64,000 nt of DNA, from assembly GCA_017398045.1 (NCBI GenBank), contig JAFQHI010000004.1, forward strand, positions 25,362 through 89,361, read 5' to 3'. Position numbers and translations under genes: made by a program. Below the pieces are notes generated by a model. The model saw only the letters and a list, made by a program, of their open reading frames with translations, searched no databases and was not told the DNA's origin. Shown one piece after another: positions 26,609-35,157 of this stretch (the stretch's first letter is position 1; every line of letters begins with the position of its first letter). This stretch comes from Alistipes sp. GTDB lineage: Bacteria; Bacteroidota; Bacteroidia; Bacteroidales; Rikenellaceae.

Positions 26609-27507
26609 CATCTCGAGCCTATCCACAGGAAGAGCATACCGACCAGAATCAGGGCCAAATCCAACGCCTTGGCTTTCAGGTTGCGCTCGTGGAAGAGCAT
26701 CGCACCGCAGAGGAACGAGACGATGACCGAGCCGCGACGAATCATCGAGACGACCGAAATCATCGAATCGGCCTCGCTCAAGGCGTAGAAATAGGCAAAG
26801 TCGGCCGCCGAAAGGAAAATGGAGATAAGCGGAATGGCCCACGACCAATGAAACGGAGTCGTCGTCTTGCGTTTCGGCCACCACAAAAGGGCTACAATCA
26901 CCGTCATGATGAGCAGCTGATAGAGGTTGTACCAGCTCTGCACAAAGACCGGCTCCAATCGCCCCATGATGAACTTATCATACAGTCCGCTCAACGCCCC
27001 CGTCAAGGCCGAGAGGGCGACAAAGAGAATCCAAATATTGTGCGTAAAATTAACCCCTTCGCGCTTGGAGGAGCGGCTCAAAAGGAACAACGAAAAGAGA
27101 GCGAGCAGCACACCGACCCACTGATAGAGGTTCAATCGTTCGCCAAAAAAGAGGAAGGCTCCGACCAGCACCATCACGGGGCGCGTGGCGTTAATCGGCC
27201 CCACGATTGTCAGCGGAAGATGCTTAATACCGAAGTATCCGAAAATCCACGATGTGAGGACAATAACCGCCTTCAACGCAACCAATGCGTGAGCTTTCAT
27301 ATCCCCATTCGGAGCGTGAAAAATCGTCCCTTCGAACCACCCTGCATCGAAGGCCGAGGAGAGTATCATCGGCACGAGAATCAGCGTCGAGAAGAGGGTA
27401 TTCAAAAGCAACACCGGCAACACGGCGTTACCGGTGAGTGATTGCTTTTTGGCCGCATCATACAGACCCAGCAGCGCGGCCGAGAGAAATGCTAACGAGA
27501 GCCACAT
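26608..27507 (-). CDS. DMT/EamA-family membrane transporter
   Basis: A 299-residue inner-membrane protein with about ten predicted membrane helices in two EamA-like halves; the repeat is visible as GPINATRPVMVLVGAFLFFGERLNLYQWVGVLLAL and SMIRRGSVIVSFLCGAMLFHERNLKAKALDLALILVG. Family members export or import metabolites. The substrate is unknown, but it starts 6 bp after lysA ends on the same strand, so a link to lysine or diaminopimelate is possible though unproven. Confidence 0.88.
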   Translation of the reverse strand: MWLSLAFLSAALLGLYDAAKKQSLTGNAVLPVLLLNTLFSTLILVPMILSSAFDAGWFEGTIFHAPNGDMKAHALVALKAVIVLTSWIFGYFGIKHLPLTIVGPINATRPVMVLVGAFLFFGERLNLYQWVGVLLALFSLFLLSRSSKREGVNFTHNIWILFVALSALTGALSGLYDKFIMGRLEPVFVQSWYNLYQLLIMTVIVALLWWPKRKTTTPFHWSWAIPLISIFLSAADFAYFYALSEADSMISVVSMIRRGSVIVSFLCGAMLFHERNLKAKALDLALILVGMLFLWIGSR

Positions 27508-27513
27508 AATGGA

Positions 27514-28671
27514 TTAAAGTTCGTCGCTATATACAGCCCCCGGCAGGTCGTGCAGGTTGTAGCGCGAGGCCATCGACATACCGTAAGCACCGGCCGATTT
27601 CAACGCGAGCAAATCGCCACGTTTCGTGCGCTTCAGGCTCACATTCTCCTGGAACACGTCGGTCGATTCGCAGGCCGTACCCACGACCGTATATTTGGTC
27701 ATGATATCCGATTCGGAGGTGATGTTCTCGATGTTGTGGTACGACCCATAGAGGGCGGGGCGAATCAGCTCGGTCATCGAGGCATCGACAATCACCAGAC
27801 GACGACCCGTAGCGGTCGTTTTGTTGAACAGAACCGAGGTAATCAACTCGCCACACTCGGCCACAATGGCGCGCCCAAACTCGAAATGAACCTCGCGGTC
27901 GCCCACCGAAAGGTGGTTGTGGATAATGGCAAAGAGCGAGGCGAAGTTCGGAATCGGCTCATTCTCCGGCACATCGTAATTCACACCCAGGCCACCGCCC
28001 ACATCCACGAAGCGGAACGAGAAGCCCAGACGCTCCATATTTTCGACAATCACATTGACCTTGTTGCACATATTCTCAAAGACGTGCAACTCACGAATCT
28101 GCGAACCGATGTGGAGGTGGATACCAATCAGTTTGAGGTTTTGCAACTTCTTCAACTCCTCGGCATGCTCCAGAATCTCCTCATACGAGATACCGAACTT
28201 ACTGTCGGCCTGACCCGTGTCGATGCAATGGTTCGTTTTGGGGTCGATATCGGGATTGACACGCAGGGCAACCTCCGTCACCTTGCCCATTTCACCCGAA
28301 AGGCGGTCCAAGAGGAAAAGCTCCTCGAGCGACTCGACATTGATGGCCAAAATCTCCTGCTCGATGGCATACTTCAGCTCCTTATCCTTTTTGCCGACAC
28401 CGGCATAGACAATCTTTTTAGGGTCAAAGCCCGCCTCGATGGCCTTCTTCAGCTCGTTGCCCGAAGCGCAGTCGATACCGAGTCCAAACTCGCGGATGGT
28501 GGCTAAAATACGGTCGTCGTAGTTGGCCTTAATGGCGTAGTGGAGGTGGTAGCCGTAGCGTTTCGATTCGTAAACAACACTTTCGAGCGTTTGGCGCAAA
28601 AGGGCCATATCGTAGAGGTAGAAGGGCGTTTCATAAGCGCGGAGCTTGGCCGCAACCTGTCTTGACAGCAT
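27514..28671 (-). CDS. lysA: Diaminopimelate decarboxylase
   Basis: A PLP enzyme of the alanine-racemase fold that converts meso-diaminopimelate to L-lysine, the last step of lysine synthesis. Of 385 residues, Lys48 (HYAIKAN) is the Schiff-base lysine. Other family motifs are HIGSQI, DVGGGLGVNYD, EFGRAIVAECG and GTACESTDVF (the Cys of the active site). The start at 28671 is the first ATG after the promoter and matches family length. dapA at 54603 belongs to the same pathway but is far away. The DMT gene follows within 6 bp. Confidence 0.95.
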   Translation of the reverse strand: MLSRQVAAKLRAYETPFYLYDMALLRQTLESVVYESKRYGYHLHYAIKANYDDRILATIREFGLGIDCASGNELKKAIEAGFDPKKIVYAGVGKKDKELKYAIEQEILAINVESLEELFLLDRLSGEMGKVTEVALRVNPDIDPKTNHCIDTGQADSKFGISYEEILEHAEELKKLQNLKLIGIHLHIGSQIRELHVFENMCNKVNVIVENMERLGFSFRFVDVGGGLGVNYDVPENEPIPNFASLFAIIHNHLSVGDREVHFEFGRAIVAECGELITSVLFNKTTATGRRLVIVDASMTELIRPALYGSYHNIENITSESDIMTKYTVVGTACESTDVFQENVSLKRTKRGDLLALKSAGAYGMSMASRYNLHDLPGAVYSDEL

Positions 28672-28703
28672 ACTGAATGTGGTATTAAAGTGTAAGTTGG
28701 CGG

Positions 28704-28735
28704 CAAATATAACGCTTTTTCCTTGTCCGCGCAAA
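28704..28735 (-). promoter_or_regulatory. Promoter of lysA
   Basis: On the minus strand, TTTG (28732-28735), 20 bp, TATATTTG (28704-28711), 33 bp before the start. Confidence 0.8.
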
Positions 28736-28744
28736 CCGGAAGAG

Positions 28745-28775
28745 TTCGGTATTTCATTTTTTTTGCGTATATTTG
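28745..28775 (+). promoter_or_regulatory. Promoter of lepA
   Basis: TTCG (28745-28748, a weak TTTG), 19 bp, TATATTTG (28768-28775); the ATG is 24 bases on. It is divergent from the lysA promoter. Confidence 0.65.
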
Positions 28776-28799
28776 CGCGGATATACGAATAGGAAAGGA

Positions 28800-30590
28800 A
28801 TGAAAAACATTCGCAATTTTTGCATCATAGCCCATATCGACCACGGAAAGAGTACGTTGGCCGACCGACTTTTGGAGTTCACCAACACGCTGGGACAGCG
28901 CGAAATGCAGTCGCAGGTGCTGGACGACATGGAGTTGGAGCGTGAAAAGGGCATCACGATTAAGAGCCACGCCATCCAGATGGAGTACAAGGCCAAGGAT
29001 GGCGAAACCTATACGCTGAATCTGATTGACACCCCGGGACACGTCGATTTTTCGTACGAGGTCTCGCGTGCCATCGCTTCGTGCGAGGGCGCACTGCTGA
29101 TTGTCGATGCCACGCAGGGTATTCAGGCGCAGACCATCTCGAACCTCTATCTCGCGGTAGGCAACGACCTGGAGATTGTCCCCGTGCTGAACAAGATTGA
29201 CATGGATTCGGCCATGATTGACGAGGTGAAAGACCAGGTAATCGACCTCATCGGTTGCAAGGAGGAGGATATCCTGCTCGCCTCGGGCAAGACGGGTCAG
29301 GGTGTGGAGGATATTCTGGAGGCCATCGTAGCGCGGATTCCCGCCCCCAAAGGCGACCCCGAGGCTCCGTTGCAGGCCCTGATTTTCGACTCGGTGTTCA
29401 ACCCCTTCCGCGGCATTATTGCCTACTACCGCGTCTTCAACGGCTCGATTAAGAAGGGACAGCAGGTCAAATTCTTCAACACCGGCTCGGAGTACGATGC
29501 CGACGAGGTGGGCGTGCTGAAGCTGAAGATGGTACCCCGCCAGGAGGTCAAGACGGGCGATGTAGGCTACATCTGCTCGGGCATCAAGACCTCGGCCGAC
29601 GTGAAGGTGGGCGATACGATTACGGCCGTTGCCAACCCCTGCACGGAGGGCATTGCCGGTTTCGAGGATGTCAAGCCGATGGTCTTTGCCGGTGTCTATC
29701 CCGTCGAGGCCGACCGCTACGAAGATTTGCGTGCTTCGCTCGAAAAGTTACAGCTGAACGATGCTTCGCTCACCTTCGAGCCGGAGTCGTCGCTCGCCCT
29801 CGGATTCGGTTTCCGTTGCGGATTCTTGGGGCTGCTGCACATGGAGATTATCCAGGAGCGTCTCTACCGCGAGTTTGATATGGACGTCATCACGACCGTC
29901 CCCAACGTATCGTACCGCATCACGACCACCGATGGACAGGAGCTGGAGGTACACAACCCCTCCGGTTTGCCCGAAGTGACCAAGATTGCCAAAATCGAGG
30001 AGCCGTATATCGAGGCACAAATCATCACCAAGGCCGACTTCCTGGGCAACGTGATTAAACTCTGCATCGACAAGCGTGGCACGCTGAAGAACCAGACCTA
30101 TCTGACGACCGACCGCGTGGAGGTCAATTTCGATATGCCCCTTTCGGAGATTGTCTTCGACTTCTACGACAAGCTGAAGTCGATTTCGAAGGGTTACGCC
30201 TCGTTTGACTACCACCGCACGGGTTTCCAGCCCAGCAAGCTCGTCAAGCTCGACATTCTCTTAAATGGCGAGCAGGTCGATGCGCTCTCGTCGCTTATCT
30301 ATGCCGACCACGCCTACGATTTCGGTCGTAAGATGTGCGAGAAGCTCAAGGAGCTGATTCCGCGTCAGCAGTTCGATATCGCCATTCAGGCGGCCATCGG
30401 TGCGAAGATTATCGCCCGCGAGACGGTGAAGGCCGTGCGTAAGGATGTGACGGCCAAGTGCTACGGTGGTGATATTTCGCGTAAGCGCAAGCTCTTGGAG
30501 AAGCAGAAGAAGGGCAAGAAGCGTATGCGCCAGATTGGTAACGTGGAGGTGCCGCAGTCGGCCTTCCTTGCCGTACTTAAAATGGACTAA
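28800..30590 (+). CDS. lepA: Elongation factor 4
   Basis: A 596-residue ribosome-binding GTPase. Domain G has AHIDHGKST (11-19), DTPGH and NKIDM, then EF-Tu-like domain 2 and domains III/V like EF-G. The family C-terminal domain ([33 protein letters not shown]) is intact. The start at 28800 ([19 protein letters not shown]) is standard; a start 27 bases earlier would add residues absent from the family. It lies 28 bp before the acyl-CoA ligase gene on the same strand. Confidence 0.97.
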   Translation: MKNIRNFCIIAHIDHGKSTLADRLLEFTNTLGQREMQSQVLDDMELEREKGITIKSHAIQMEYKAKDGETYTLNLIDTPGHVDFSYEVSRAIASCEGALLIVDATQGIQAQTISNLYLAVGNDLEIVPVLNKIDMDSAMIDEVKDQVIDLIGCKEEDILLASGKTGQGVEDILEAIVARIPAPKGDPEAPLQALIFDSVFNPFRGIIAYYRVFNGSIKKGQQVKFFNTGSEYDADEVGVLKLKMVPRQEVKTGDVGYICSGIKTSADVKVGDTITAVANPCTEGIAGFEDVKPMVFAGVYPVEADRYEDLRASLEKLQLNDASLTFEPESSLALGFGFRCGFLGLLHMEIIQERLYREFDMDVITTVPNVSYRITTTDGQELEVHNPSGLPEVTKIAKIEEPYIEAQIITKADFLGNVIKLCIDKRGTLKNQTYLTTDRVEVNFDMPLSEIVFDFYDKLKSISKGYASFDYHRTGFQPSKLVKLDILLNGEQVDALSSLIYADHAYDFGRKMCEKLKELIPRQQFDIAIQAAIGAKIIARETVKAVRKDVTAKCYGGDISRKRKLLEKQKKGKKRMRQIGNVEVPQSAFLAVLKMD

Positions 30591-30618
30591 TAGTAACTCC
30601 CAAAATAAACAAGAAGTT

Positions 30619-32529
30619 ATGAAGAAAACACTTATCGACCTCTTTGAGGAATCGGTTGCCAAGTATGGTAACAACACCTTCCTCCTGGAGAAAAAGACCA
30701 CAAAGTTTGAACCGACGACCTATGCCGAGGCTCACGAGCAGGCATTGGCCATCGGTGGCGGTTTGATGGCCATGGGCATTGAGCCGAAAGAGCGCATCTC
30801 GATTCTTTCGGAGGGCTGCAACGACTGGATTGTCTCGGAGCTGGGTCTGCTCTATGCCGCCTGCATCAGTGTCCCCCTTTCGATTAAGCTGGAGGAGGCC
30901 AACGACCTCTATTTCCGCCTGTGGCACGCCGAGGTTTCGACCATCTTCGTATCGCCGACGCAGATTCACAAGATTCGCGCTATCCGCAGCCGTCTGCCGC
31001 TGCTGAAGAACGTGATTATCATGGGTTCGAAGGCCAAGGCCGAAGAGGAGGGCGAGATTTTGCTCTCGGAGTTAATGGAGAAGGGCCGCGAGTGGCTCAA
31101 GACGGGCAAGGAGAAGCTCATCGCCCTCAGCCAGTCGATTCAGAACGACGACTATGCGACGATTACCTACACCTCGGGGACGACGGCCGACCCGAAGGGT
31201 GTGGTCCTCACGCACCGCAACTACACCTCGAATGTGGAGCAGGCTCTGACCCGCATCACGATTCCCGAGGGTTGGCGCACGCTGATTATCCTCCCGCTCG
31301 ACCACTGCTTTGCCCACGTAGCCGGCTTCTATATCATGATTGCCCGTGGTGCTGCCGTGGCTACGACGCAGGTAGGTGCTACGCCGATGGAGACGCTGCG
31401 TAACGTACCGCTCAACATCCGCGAGGTGAAGCCGCACTTCCTGCTTTCAGTACCGGCTCTGGCCAAGAACTTCCGCAAGAACATCGAGTCGTCGATTCGT
31501 GCCAAGGGTCCCACGACCGAGAAGCTCTTCAACCTGGCTCTCAAGACGGCCTACTGCTACAACCAGGATGCCTTCACGAAGGGCAAGGGTTGGCGTTTCA
31601 TCCTCAAGCCTGCCGTGTGGTTCTTCGACAAGATTCTCTTCTCGAAGGTACGCGAGGCCTTTGGTGGCGAGTTGCGTTTCTTCGTAGGTGGTGGCGCACT
31701 GCTCGATTCGGAGTTGCAGCGTTTCTTCTACGCCATCGGTATTCCGATGTTCCAGGGCTATGGTCTGTCGGAGGCTACGCCGATTATCTCGGCTAACTCA
31801 CCGTGGCCCAAGTCGTGCCGCTTCGGTTCGTCGGGTAAGGTGCTGAAGGGCATCGACCTCAAGATTAAGGATGCCGACGGCAACGACCTGCCCGTAGGCG
31901 AGAAGGGCGAGATTGTCATCTACGGCGAGAACGTGATGGCCGGCTACTGGAAGAATCCCGATTCGACGGCCGACACCGTGCGTGACGGCTGGCTCTACAC
32001 GGGCGACATGGGTTACATGGGTAAGGATGGTTTCCTCTATGTATTGGGTCGTTTCAAGAGCCTGCTGATTTCGAGCGACGGCGAGAAGTACAGCCCCGAA
32101 GGTATGGAGGAGGCGATTGTCGATAAGTCGCCCCTGATTGACCAGATTATCCTCTACAACAACCAATGCCCCTATACGACGGCTGTCGTAGTGCCGAACA
32201 AGGATGCCCTGAAGCGTGAGCTGAAGGAGGTACCTGCCGAGGAACAGGCCGAGGCTGCTGCCAAGCTCATCGGTGGTGAGATTGACAAGTACCGCAAGGG
32301 TGGCATCTATGGCGACGAGTTCCCGCATCGCTGGTTGCCGGGTGCGTTGGCCATTGTGGATGAGGCCTTCACCGAGAAGAATGGTCTGGTGAACTCGACC
32401 ATGAAGATTGTCCGCAACAAGGTGGAGAGCTACTTCAAGGCCCGCATCGACGACCTCTACACGGCCGAGGGCAAGAAACTCACGAGCGCAGCCAACATCA
32501 CTTCGATTAAGAAGTTGCTGGGTCTGTAA
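30619..32529 (+). CDS. AMP-dependent long-chain acyl-CoA synthetase
   Basis: A 636-residue adenylate-forming enzyme that activates fatty acids with ATP and CoA. Family motifs are ITYTSGTTADPKGVVLTH (P-loop-like A3), GYGLSEATPIIS (A5), DGWLYTGDMGYMGKDGFLYVLGRFKSLLISSDGEKYSP (A7/A8) and the C-terminal lysine region (NSTMKIVRN). The start at 30619 (MKKTLIDLF) is chosen because the upstream extension overlaps lepA. It shares strand and a 28-bp gap with lepA and is followed by a strong terminator. Confidence 0.93.
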   Translation: MKKTLIDLFEESVAKYGNNTFLLEKKTTKFEPTTYAEAHEQALAIGGGLMAMGIEPKERISILSEGCNDWIVSELGLLYAACISVPLSIKLEEANDLYFRLWHAEVSTIFVSPTQIHKIRAIRSRLPLLKNVIIMGSKAKAEEEGEILLSELMEKGREWLKTGKEKLIALSQSIQNDDYATITYTSGTTADPKGVVLTHRNYTSNVEQALTRITIPEGWRTLIILPLDHCFAHVAGFYIMIARGAAVATTQVGATPMETLRNVPLNIREVKPHFLLSVPALAKNFRKNIESSIRAKGPTTEKLFNLALKTAYCYNQDAFTKGKGWRFILKPAVWFFDKILFSKVREAFGGELRFFVGGGALLDSELQRFFYAIGIPMFQGYGLSEATPIISANSPWPKSCRFGSSGKVLKGIDLKIKDADGNDLPVGEKGEIVIYGENVMAGYWKNPDSTADTVRDGWLYTGDMGYMGKDGFLYVLGRFKSLLISSDGEKYSPEGMEEAIVDKSPLIDQIILYNNQCPYTTAVVVPNKDALKRELKEVPAEEQAEAAAKLIGGEIDKYRKGGIYGDEFPHRWLPGALAIVDEAFTEKNGLVNSTMKIVRNKVESYFKARIDDLYTAEGKKLTSAANITSIKKLLGL

Positions 32530-32554
32530 CGAGCCTCACCTCATAAGACGAAGC

Positions 32555-32590
32555 GAGGGTGATTCCTTAATGGAGTCACCCTCTTTGTTT
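32555..32590. terminator. Shared intrinsic terminator
   Basis: 12-bp stem GAGGGTGATTCC/GGAGTCACCCTC (32555-32566, 32572-32583) with one G-T pair, loop TTAAT, then TTTGTTT. It lies between convergent acyl-CoA synthetase and GH43 genes. Confidence 0.85.
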
Positions 32591-34115
32591 ACGCATCAAA
32601 TCGCTCGTAGGTAAACGAATCGACATCGACCCAACCGCCTGCCGACTCGGTCGCATAGTTGAATATCGCAAAGCGGTTACCCATGAAGTGGACGAGGTTG
32701 TAAATCATCCGAAACTCTCCACCGAGGGGTTGCCAGCTTTCGCCATCGCAACTGAAGAGGAAACGCGCCTTGTCGGTCACAAAGTCGCACTCGGCACGTA
32801 GCCAGACACAATCCGCGTGCAGCGTCACGGCATCCACCACCTCCCCACGGTCGGTCATCGAGAGGGTAGTTGCAGTCTCCTCGCGGCGAATGGTCAGCGT
32901 ACCCGGCTCGGAGCAATAGATGGCAAGTCCTGCACAATCACCCTGCCGCATGGCCGAAATATCGAGTTTGACCGTACCGCGTGAGCGAGGGCCTTCGGTG
33001 CGTTGGGAGAGGGTATTGCGTGCTTCGAAAATCGATGCTACGACCTTTCCGGTCTTTAGGCGCATAAATCCGGGACGCTCTGTGAGCGACCAAAGGCGAT
33101 TATCGGGATTGTGATTCCACTGCCACGTCAGGCCCAGGGTCGGACTGCTGAAATCGTCGCTCACGACCATGGCACCCTTCGGTGCTACACCCTGCACGGG
33201 AACGGCCATCGTGTGGGGTACTTTGCCCTCCGCATCGCCCAGCATCGGCCAACCATCGACCCAACGACACGGCACCAGGACCGGCACGCGTCCCACCGCT
33301 TCGTGGTCCTGGAAGAGCATGGCATACCAATCGCCCGCCTCGGTGTCAATCAGGCAACCTTGGGCAACACCGTGATGCTCAAAACCGAGGTCATCGGACA
33401 AGACCACCTGCATCTCGTAAGGCCCTTCGAGTTGTTTCGAGCGGAAGCAGAGTTGGGTGCGGATGCCCCCTTTCGGCCACCAAATCAGCATCATATAATA
33501 GGTATCTCCGAATTTGTAGAGGTGCGTCCCCTCCAACAAGCCGGCGGGCTGGCGGTCGATAACCAGGGCATTTACGCCATCCGTCTTAAGCCCCGAAAAG
33601 TCCTCTTTCAGCTCCACGATACGAATCTGCCCTGCGCCATAGGCGATATAGATATGCCCCTCGTCGAAAAGCAGCGAGGCATCGTGCAGGTACTCCTCCA
33701 ACACGCATCGTTGCTCCCACTTTGTGTGCGGGTCGCGGGTCGTATAAATATAGGTGCGGTTGCCCGTCCCGAAGAGGACATAGAAGACCCCTTCATGGTA
33801 GCGAATCGAGGAGGCCCATTGGCCCTTGCCGTAGATGTGACCACCCTCCAAATCATTCATGGGGCTTTCATCGAGACGGTCGAAGAGGTAGCTCACTGTC
33901 TCCCAATGCACAAGGTCTTTCGAGTGCATGATGGGCGCACCGGGCGAGAGGTGCATCGTGGTGCTGACCATGTAGTAATCGCCTCCGACACGCACAATAT
34001 CGACATCGGGTACATCGGCAAAAATCACGGGATTTTGGAAGGTCGCAACCTCCTGCTGCTTGGGCGCACAGCCCCAAAGAAGGAGAGCAAGAAAAAGGGT
34101 TAGAAGTTGTTTCAT
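32589..34115 (-). CDS. Glycoside hydrolase family 43 lipoprotein
   Basis: A 508-residue lipoprotein (signal peptide with LLLWGC, Cys16). Residues ~25-330 form a five-bladed GH43 domain with catalytic Asp in ADVPDVDIV, pKa-modulating Asp in HDASLLFDEG and acid Glu in GLLEGTHLYKFG, so it should be active on arabinose- or xylose-containing glycans. Residues ~345-508 form the beta-sandwich C-terminal module (GH43_C2-like) common in beta-xylosidases. It is not next to the SusC/D pair; a tRNA and a nitroreductase intervene. Exact linkage specificity cannot be read. Confidence 0.9.
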   Translation of the reverse strand: MKQLLTLFLALLLWGCAPKQQEVATFQNPVIFADVPDVDIVRVGGDYYMVSTTMHLSPGAPIMHSKDLVHWETVSYLFDRLDESPMNDLEGGHIYGKGQWASSIRYHEGVFYVLFGTGNRTYIYTTRDPHTKWEQRCVLEEYLHDASLLFDEGHIYIAYGAGQIRIVELKEDFSGLKTDGVNALVIDRQPAGLLEGTHLYKFGDTYYMMLIWWPKGGIRTQLCFRSKQLEGPYEMQVVLSDDLGFEHHGVAQGCLIDTEAGDWYAMLFQDHEAVGRVPVLVPCRWVDGWPMLGDAEGKVPHTMAVPVQGVAPKGAMVVSDDFSSPTLGLTWQWNHNPDNRLWSLTERPGFMRLKTGKVVASIFEARNTLSQRTEGPRSRGTVKLDISAMRQGDCAGLAIYCSEPGTLTIRREETATTLSMTDRGEVVDAVTLHADCVWLRAECDFVTDKARFLFSCDGESWQPLGGEFRMIYNLVHFMGNRFAIFNYATESAGGWVDVDSFTYERFDA

Positions 34116-34117
34116 AG

Positions 34118-34222
34118 GATGGTTAAAGGGAATTAAAGGGTACTAAAGGCGAAAAGGGCGGTCAAGGCTTTCCTTAAGATACTTTAAGCCCCCTTAAGCA
34201 ACCTTCAGGCACCTTAATCGCC
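34118..34222. repeat. GGTTAAAGGG.../CCTTAAGCAACC word-repeat tract
   Basis: A purine-rich half (AAAGGGAATTAAAGGGTACTA) is followed by a pyrimidine-rich half (CCTTAAGCAACCTTCAGG), making an imperfect inverted repeat upstream of GH43. Same family as 11475 and 52240. Confidence 0.75.
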
Positions 34223-34228
34223 AACACA

Positions 34229-34272
34229 AAAAGACAAAAGAACCGAAATTATTCTCGGTTCTTTTGTCTTTT
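34229..34272 (-). terminator. Strong terminator after tRNA-Gly
   Basis: An 18-bp perfect stem (34229-34246 with 34255-34272), loop of 8, built of AAAAGACAAAAGAACCGA and its complement, so T-rich on both exits. It lies directly 3' of the tRNA on the minus strand. Confidence 0.85.
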
Positions 34273-34276
34273 CGCG

Positions 34277-34349
34277 AGCGGTAGACGGGATTCGAACCCG
34301 CGACCCTCAGCTTGGGAAGCTGATGCTCTACCAACTGAGCTACTACCGC
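34277..34349 (-). tRNA. tRNA-Gly(CCC)
   Basis: A 73-base cloverleaf on the minus strand: acceptor GCGGTAG/CTACCGC, D-arm GCTC/GAGC, anticodon stem TCAGC/GCTGA with loop TTCCCAA (anticodon CCC) and T-arm GCGGG-TTCGAAT-CCCGT. CCA is not encoded. Confidence 0.95.
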
Positions 34350-34359
34350 GTTGGTGTGA

Positions 34360-34390
34360 CAAAGATAAGCCGAGAAAATGAATTTTGCAA
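34360..34390 (-). promoter_or_regulatory. Promoter of tRNA-Gly
   Basis: On the minus strand, TTG (34388-34390), 20 bp, TATCTTTG (34360-34367), 10 bases before the tRNA 5' end. Confidence 0.7.
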
Positions 34391-34392
34391 CC

Positions 34393-35028
34393 CTATTTCA
34401 AGATTAAATCTTCGAGGCACACTTTCGGGACGTAATGCACACCCTTTTCGTCTCGATAGTAGGCGCGAGGCTCATCAGCCCGAATATCGACCAGCTCAAT
34501 CTGCTCGATACCCTTGCCGATGGCAATGACCAGAATCGGAGCCGACTCCAGCCCCAAAGCCTGTCGCACGGCCTCCTTATCAAACGCGCCAATCATGATG
34601 CCGTTCAGACCGATTTCGGCCGCCTGCAACAGCATACTCTGGGCAGCAATGCCGAGGTCAATCCAGACGTAATGGTCCGGCTCTACGGCCGAGCAGACCA
34701 CAATGAAGGCCTCGGGCTGTGTCCCGGGATAGGGCAGGTGAAGGTGGGGTAGCGCACCCCCTAAACGAATGTGGGGCAAGACCTTATGCGCTTCATCGCG
34801 CAACACGGGGCGAAAACGCAGGGCTTGCAGATTGCGTGCCGAGGGGACAAGGCGGCACACCTCAATCAGGCGGCGCAGCTGGTCCTCGCGCACCTCGAAC
34901 GTAGGGTCGTAACCGCGATGGCTGCGGTTTTTGCGCAGGAGTTTCAAGAGCGTCGTGCGGCTCTTTGCGGGGGCTGCACTACGGGCTTTGTAATCCTCCA
35001 TCTTCTTCTCCAAATAGTTATCGGCCAT
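34393..35028 (-). CDS. Nitroreductase-family flavoprotein
   Basis: A 211-residue flavin reductase-like protein. The N-terminal FMN-binding signature NRSHRGYDPTFEVREDQL (R-x-S-x-R) and CRLVPSARNLQALRFRPV are present, as is the mid-domain GIAAQSMLLQAAEIGLNGIMIGAFDKEAVRQALGL. Such proteins reduce nitro compounds or quinones or serve as flavin reductases; the substrate is unknown. The start at 35028 (MADNYLEKKMEDYK) follows a TATCTTTG box; the longer frame contains the promoter. Confidence 0.88.
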   Translation of the reverse strand: MADNYLEKKMEDYKARSAAPAKSRTTLLKLLRKNRSHRGYDPTFEVREDQLRRLIEVCRLVPSARNLQALRFRPVLRDEAHKVLPHIRLGGALPHLHLPYPGTQPEAFIVVCSAVEPDHYVWIDLGIAAQSMLLQAAEIGLNGIMIGAFDKEAVRQALGLESAPILVIAIGKGIEQIELVDIRADEPRAYYRDEKGVHYVPKVCLEDLILK

Positions 35029-35048
35029 AGTCGAAAATTTGTTTTCTA

Positions 35049-35056
35049 CAAAGATA
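35049..35056 (-). promoter_or_regulatory. Promoter -7 box of the nitroreductase gene
   Basis: TATCTTTG on the minus strand, 20 bases before the start; no clear TTTG partner. Confidence 0.55.
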
Positions 35057-35090
35057 CACTTTTTGTCGATAATCGGCCACCTTGCGCCAC

Positions 35091-35124
35091 AAAAAAAGCA
35101 ACCTCCCCGCGTGGGAGAGGTTGC
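35091..35124 (-). terminator. Intrinsic terminator of the SusCD operon
   Basis: Stem GCAACCTC/GAGGTTGC (35098-35105, 35117-35124) with a C/G-rich inner part; on the minus strand TTTTTTTG follows. It lies 34 bp after the susD stop. Confidence 0.8.
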
Positions 35125-35157
35125 CATCTTGTGTTGTGACCCGAAGGTCGCAAGCGA